Shown: positions 5,265-7,287 of the stretch, piece after piece
Numbering within the stretch: the stretch's first letter is position 1
How the letters are laid out: each line of letters begins with the position of its first letter
NCBI GenBank assembly: GCA_009777005.1
Contig: WRMT01000155.1
Coordinates: 1 to 7,287, forward strand
Length of the DNA: 7,287 nt
Direction: 5' to 3'
DNA from: Methanobrevibacter sp.
GTDB taxonomy: Archaea; Methanobacteriota; Methanobacteria; Methanobacteriales; Methanobacteriaceae
Program-made: the position numbers and the translations under genes
Notes under the pieces: generated by a model
What the model was told of the DNA's origin: nothing
Databases searched by the model: none
The model's input: only the letters and a program-made list of their open reading frames with translations

Positions 5265-6182
5265 ATGGCTAAAGTAATAGCTATTATCCCAGCATATAAT
5301 GAAGAACTAGCTCTTGGAAGTGTTATTCTAAGAACTTTACAATATGTTGATAAAATCATAGTAATTGATGATGGTAGTTCTGATAAAACTAAAGAAGTAG
5401 CTAAATTAGCTGGTGCTGAAATAATTTATCATTCTACCAACTTAGGTAAAGGTCAAGGATTAAAATCTGGTTTTGATGCTATTCAAGCTATGAATTGTAA
5501 TGATAGAAATGACAATAATGAAGAATTTAATATTATTGTAACAATTGATGGTGATGGGCAAAATAATCCTGATGAAATCCCAAATCTCATTGCACCAATT
5601 GAATCTGGGCTTGCAGATTTTGTTAATGGAAGTAGATATATTGAAGGATCTGAAGAAGATGATACTCCATCATATCGTCGTATTGGTCAGAAAGTTCTAG
5701 ATAAAGCTACTAACATCTCTTCAGGTCTTGAAGTCACAGACTCTCAAAGTGGTTTTAGAGCATTTTCAAAAAAAACTATTCCTTATTTTAAAATGAAAGA
5801 TTCTGGTTTTGGAATTGAAAGTGAAATGCTTTCAGATGCCGCTGAGGCAGGGCTTAAAGTGGTTGAAGTTCCAATAACAGTTAGATATGATATTGATGGA
5901 TCAACTGAAAATCCTGTTACTCATGGAGTTGGGGTTCTCTTAAAAATTATTAAAGATATGGAGCTTAAAAGACCATTGATTTATTTTACATTACCTGGAG
6001 TTATAATATTTTTAATCGGTATAACATCTGGAACATGGTTTTTGAATGAGTATATAAATGGAACAAGTATTAACTTTGTACCAGCAGCTATAGCTATTAT
6101 CTTTGTTGTTGTTGGACTTTTTTTAATGTTAAACGGAATACTATTAGATTCTGTTAGAAAATTAATCAATGCAAAATTATAG
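5265..6182 (+). CDS. Family 2 glycosyltransferase, dolichol/polyprenyl-phosphate sugar synthase type, with two C-terminal membrane helices
   Basis: A 305-residue GT-A glycosyltransferase. Motifs in order are VIAIIPAYNEE (4-14), VIDDGSSDKT (33-42), the metal-binding TIDGDGQNNPDE (93-104), NGSRYIEG (121-128) and DSQSGFRAFSK (159-169), a set characteristic of DPM1/DPG-synthase-like GT2 enzymes. Two hydrophobic segments (about 238-259 and 270-294) anchor the C-terminus in the membrane, leaving the catalytic domain cytosolic. The expected reaction is transfer of a sugar from a nucleotide donor to a lipid phosphate carrier. UDP-glucose or a derivative is plausible given galU and the epimerase nearby, but donor and acceptor are inferred. 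Residues 77-89 (NCNDRNDNNEEFN) are an unusual Asn/Asp-rich insertion before the DxD strand. The start is the ATG four bases after the upstream stop; its ribosome binding site (AAAGTGAT) overlaps the end of that gene. Confidence 0.92.
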   Translation: MAKVIAIIPAYNEELALGSVILRTLQYVDKIIVIDDGSSDKTKEVAKLAGAEIIYHSTNLGKGQGLKSGFDAIQAMNCNDRNDNNEEFNIIVTIDGDGQNNPDEIPNLIAPIESGLADFVNGSRYIEGSEEDDTPSYRRIGQKVLDKATNISSGLEVTDSQSGFRAFSKKTIPYFKMKDSGFGIESEMLSDAAEAGLKVVEVPITVRYDIDGSTENPVTHGVGVLLKIIKDMELKRPLIYFTLPGVIIFLIGITSGTWFLNEYINGTSINFVPAAIAIIFVVVGLFLMLNGILLDSVRKLINAKL

Positions 6183-6298
6183 ATTTAAACCATTAAATAT
6201 AATATATTTTAAACTCTCATATAAAATAAAGAGATTAATCACTGAAAAGATTGCTGATTTCAAATATTTTTAATAATATATTTTACTATAACTATTTA
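6183..6298. repeat. Short convergent intergenic gap with 13-bp direct repeat
   Basis: TTTACTATAAC occurs at 6282-6292 and 6295-6305, a 13-bp period tandem that runs over the TAG stop of the minus-strand gene. CTCT/AGAG (around 6215-6231) could form only a weak hairpin. I see no clear terminator for either converging gene. Confidence 0.5.
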
Positions 6299-6649
6299 CT
6301 ATAACCCTATACCTATTTCTTCTTCAATTGTGTCCCAAAACTCACAAGCCCAACTACCGTCTCCGTCAATTATCATGTCTAAAAGTCTTAACTCTCCATT
6401 AAATAATCTAAATAAACGATAATCACTTTGTGGTTTTTTTCTTTTTCCTTGTTCTTTATTACAATCCAAATAAATCCCATCTGAATAATTTTCTTCAAAA
6501 TCACCAGATTTAACAAAATCTCCTACCAAAGAGTATCCATTAGTAACACTTTTATCCAACTGTTCTATGGTTTTTAACCAACCTCCTTCACTTCGAAATT
6601 TCATATCTGGATCAATAGTAGTTAGTTCTTCATACCAGTTTAATAACAT
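6299..6649 (-). CDS. Small acidic protein of unknown function
   Basis: A 116-residue cytosolic protein I do not recognise. It is rich in acidic and aromatic residues: GGWLKTIEQ (22-30), YSLVGDFVKSGDFEENYSDGIYLDC (39-63), SDYRLFRLFNGELRLLDMIIDGDGSWACEFWDTIEEE (75-111). There is no signal peptide, membrane helix or obvious catalytic motif. The two Cys (63, 102) and clustered Trp/Phe suggest a compact alpha/beta domain. The start at 6649 is chosen because AAGGTG (6660-6655) lies exactly five bases upstream. The frame stays open to an ATG at 6721, but that would run the protein through an AT palindrome and add a low-complexity leader. It is convergent to the glycosyltransferase and stands alone, so it is probably independent of the sugar group. 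Small stand-alone proteins of this size and charge are sometimes immunity or accessory proteins, but nothing here proves that. Confidence 0.8.
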   Translation of the reverse strand: MLLNWYEELTTIDPDMKFRSEGGWLKTIEQLDKSVTNGYSLVGDFVKSGDFEENYSDGIYLDCNKEQGKRKKPQSDYRLFRLFNGELRLLDMIIDGDGSWACEFWDTIEEEIGIGL

Positions 6650-6654
6650 TTTTT

Positions 6655-6660
6655 CACCTT
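6655..6660 (-). promoter_or_regulatory. Ribosome binding site of the minus-strand gene
   Basis: Read on the minus strand, AAGGTG is followed by five A/T bases and then ATG. This spacing matches the galU gene and fixes the start at 6649. Confidence 0.75.
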
Positions 6661-6675
6661 TTAATAAATAAATAT

Positions 6676-6707
6676 TGAAATAAATATTAATTCGAATATT
6701 TATTTCA
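6676..6707 (-). promoter_or_regulatory. 13-bp inverted repeat in the promoter of the minus-strand gene
   Basis: TGAAATAAATATT (6676-6688) and AATATTTATTTCA (6695-6707) are a perfect inverted pair around AATTCG. The element lies 16-47 bp before the ribosome binding site, where the TATA box is expected, so it may be an operator overlapping the promoter. Its A/T content also makes it a plausible TATA region without regulation. Confidence 0.45.
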
Positions 6708-6802
6708 TTGTGTTTTTCCAAATAGCTAAATCATGATATTTTTTCATTTTAGAATAATAATCTATTAATTTAGCTATTTTGTGAATTATGAGGAATTACC
6801 AA

Positions 6803-6864
6803 TTTTCAATAAGGTCGAATTTATTGAAAAATATACTATGGTATATATACTTAAAAGTACTTTT
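6803..6864. repeat. Cluster of short palindromes
   Basis: TTTTCAATAA (6803-6812) and TTATTGAAAA (6821-6830) are a perfect 10-bp inverted pair around GGTCGAAT. They are followed directly by ATATAC/GTATAT (6831-6846) and the perfect 12-bp palindrome AAAAGTACTTTT (6853-6864). CTATG/CATAG (6836-6840, 6865-6869) encloses the last part. Such a run could be a set of operators or an extended cruciform. Confidence 0.5.
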
Positions 6865-6934
6865 CATAGAGCATTTGAAAATAAATATGATATACCTAAA
6901 TAAAATTCTATTGCACAAAAAAAATAATTTAAAT

Positions 6935-6960
6935 AATCTCATTTAATTTAAATGAAGATT
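6935..6960. repeat. 12-bp inverted repeat with one bulge
   Basis: AATCT-CATTTAA (6935-6946) and TTAAATG-A-AGATT (6948-6960) pair through 12 bases with a single bulged A and a one-base centre. The tiny centre suits a DNA-level palindrome such as a protein-binding site more than an RNA hairpin. Confidence 0.45.
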
Positions 6961-7166
6961 TAATGTTAACTATTTTTTAAATAAAAATTAAACTGAAGTT
7001 TTATATTAAAATAAATGAAATATAAATATAAAATAAAAAAATTAAGCTAAATTAAACAAATTCTAGCAAAATGATTTATTCTTTTATATGAATATAAACA
7101 TTTTCAATTTTATTAAGTAGCTTTACACATTATTATGTTCAATTATTATTAAAAAATTTAAAAATT

Positions 7167-7272
7167 TTGGCAGTGTCAAATATGTTACTGATATGAAAAT
7201 TTTGTTTGTATGCAGTGTTTTTGCTGAATAACATGTTTAAATGAAATCATTGTTTAGTAACATCTCTGCCAA
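7167..7272. repeat. Bipartite inverted-repeat element of about 106 bp
   Basis: TTGGCAG (7167-7173) pairs with CTGCCAA (7266-7272), and ATGTTACT (7182-7189) pairs with AGTAACAT (7256-7263). Together they give 15 perfect pairs with six G/C, separated by an asymmetric 8/2-nt internal loop. GCAGTGT recurs inside (7170-7176, 7212-7218), as does TAACAT (7229-7234, 7258-7263). The co-ordinated, G/C-containing arms are very unlikely by chance in this sequence. It may be a structured RNA, a small non-autonomous mobile element, or a terminator/attenuator for genes beyond the window. Confidence 0.55.
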
Positions 7273-7287
7273 TACTTTTAATTCATA

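Larger units (their letters stand above)
6722..7287. other. Non-coding, palindrome-rich right end
   Basis: No convincing gene on either strand. It carries successive inverted repeats: 6720-6731 with 6768-6779; 6803-6812 with 6821-6830; 6831-6836 with 6841-6846; palindrome 6853-6864; 6935-6946 with 6948-6960. A larger inverted-repeat element at 7167-7272 follows. Between about 6965 and 7160 I see only AT-rich sequence. Confidence 0.65.

Noticed and set aside
5981..6169. 62-residue minus-strand open frame
   Set aside because: Antisense to the membrane helices of the glycosyltransferase.
6650..6721. Upstream ATG (6721) as start of the minus-strand gene
   Set aside because: It lacks a ribosome binding site and would encode a low-complexity leader across the inverted repeat; the start at 6649 has an ideal AAGGTG five bases away.
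6788..6945. 52-residue plus-strand open frame starting MRNYQF
   Set aside because: No ribosome binding site, composition like random AT-rich translation, and it runs through the palindrome cluster.

Overview
The window looks like chromosomal DNA of a very AT-rich methanogenic archaeon of the Methanobacteriales, close to Methanobrevibacter or Methanosphaera. This is an inference from four things: extremely low G+C (about a quarter by eye), long AT-only intergenic stretches, TATA-type boxes close upstream of starts with archaeal GGTG-type ribosome binding sites, and the protein types encoded. I did not recognise a specific species. No rRNA, tRNA, CRISPR array or transposase gene is visible.

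Layout: a nearly perfect 52-bp tandem duplication (1-104) forms the promoter/leader of a YigZ/IMPACT-family gene (116-727). A 1.06-kb gap follows (728-1784). It contains a palindromic TATA-like element, a candidate structured RNA of about 300 nt ending in a strong hairpin with a U-rich tail, and a 36-bp direct tandem repeat. Next come galU (1785-2627), a lysine-rich coiled-coil protein of unknown function (2768-3259) and a 675-bp gap with nested inverted repeats. A three-gene co-directional group follows: a GalE-like NAD-dependent epimerase/dehydratase (3935-4876), a small carboxymuconolactone decarboxylase-fold protein lacking the usual cysteines (4943-5260), and a family 2 glycosyltransferase with two C-terminal membrane helices (5265-6182). 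A short orphan protein gene is convergent to these (6649-6299, minus strand), with a 13-bp inverted repeat in its promoter. The last 570 bp appear non-coding and are unusually rich in palindromes, ending in a long inverted-repeat structure (7167-7272).

Functionally, GalU makes UDP-glucose, the epimerase/dehydratase can convert a nucleotide sugar, and the glycosyltransferase resembles dolichol/polyprenyl-phosphate sugar transferases that supply cell-surface glycan or glycolipid synthesis. The window is therefore best read as a small nucleotide-sugar/surface-glycan neighbourhood. The most novel parts are non-coding: the candidate RNA at about 900-1216 and the inverted-repeat element at the right edge. 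Both are inferences from base pairing read by eye and need folding and comparative tests.
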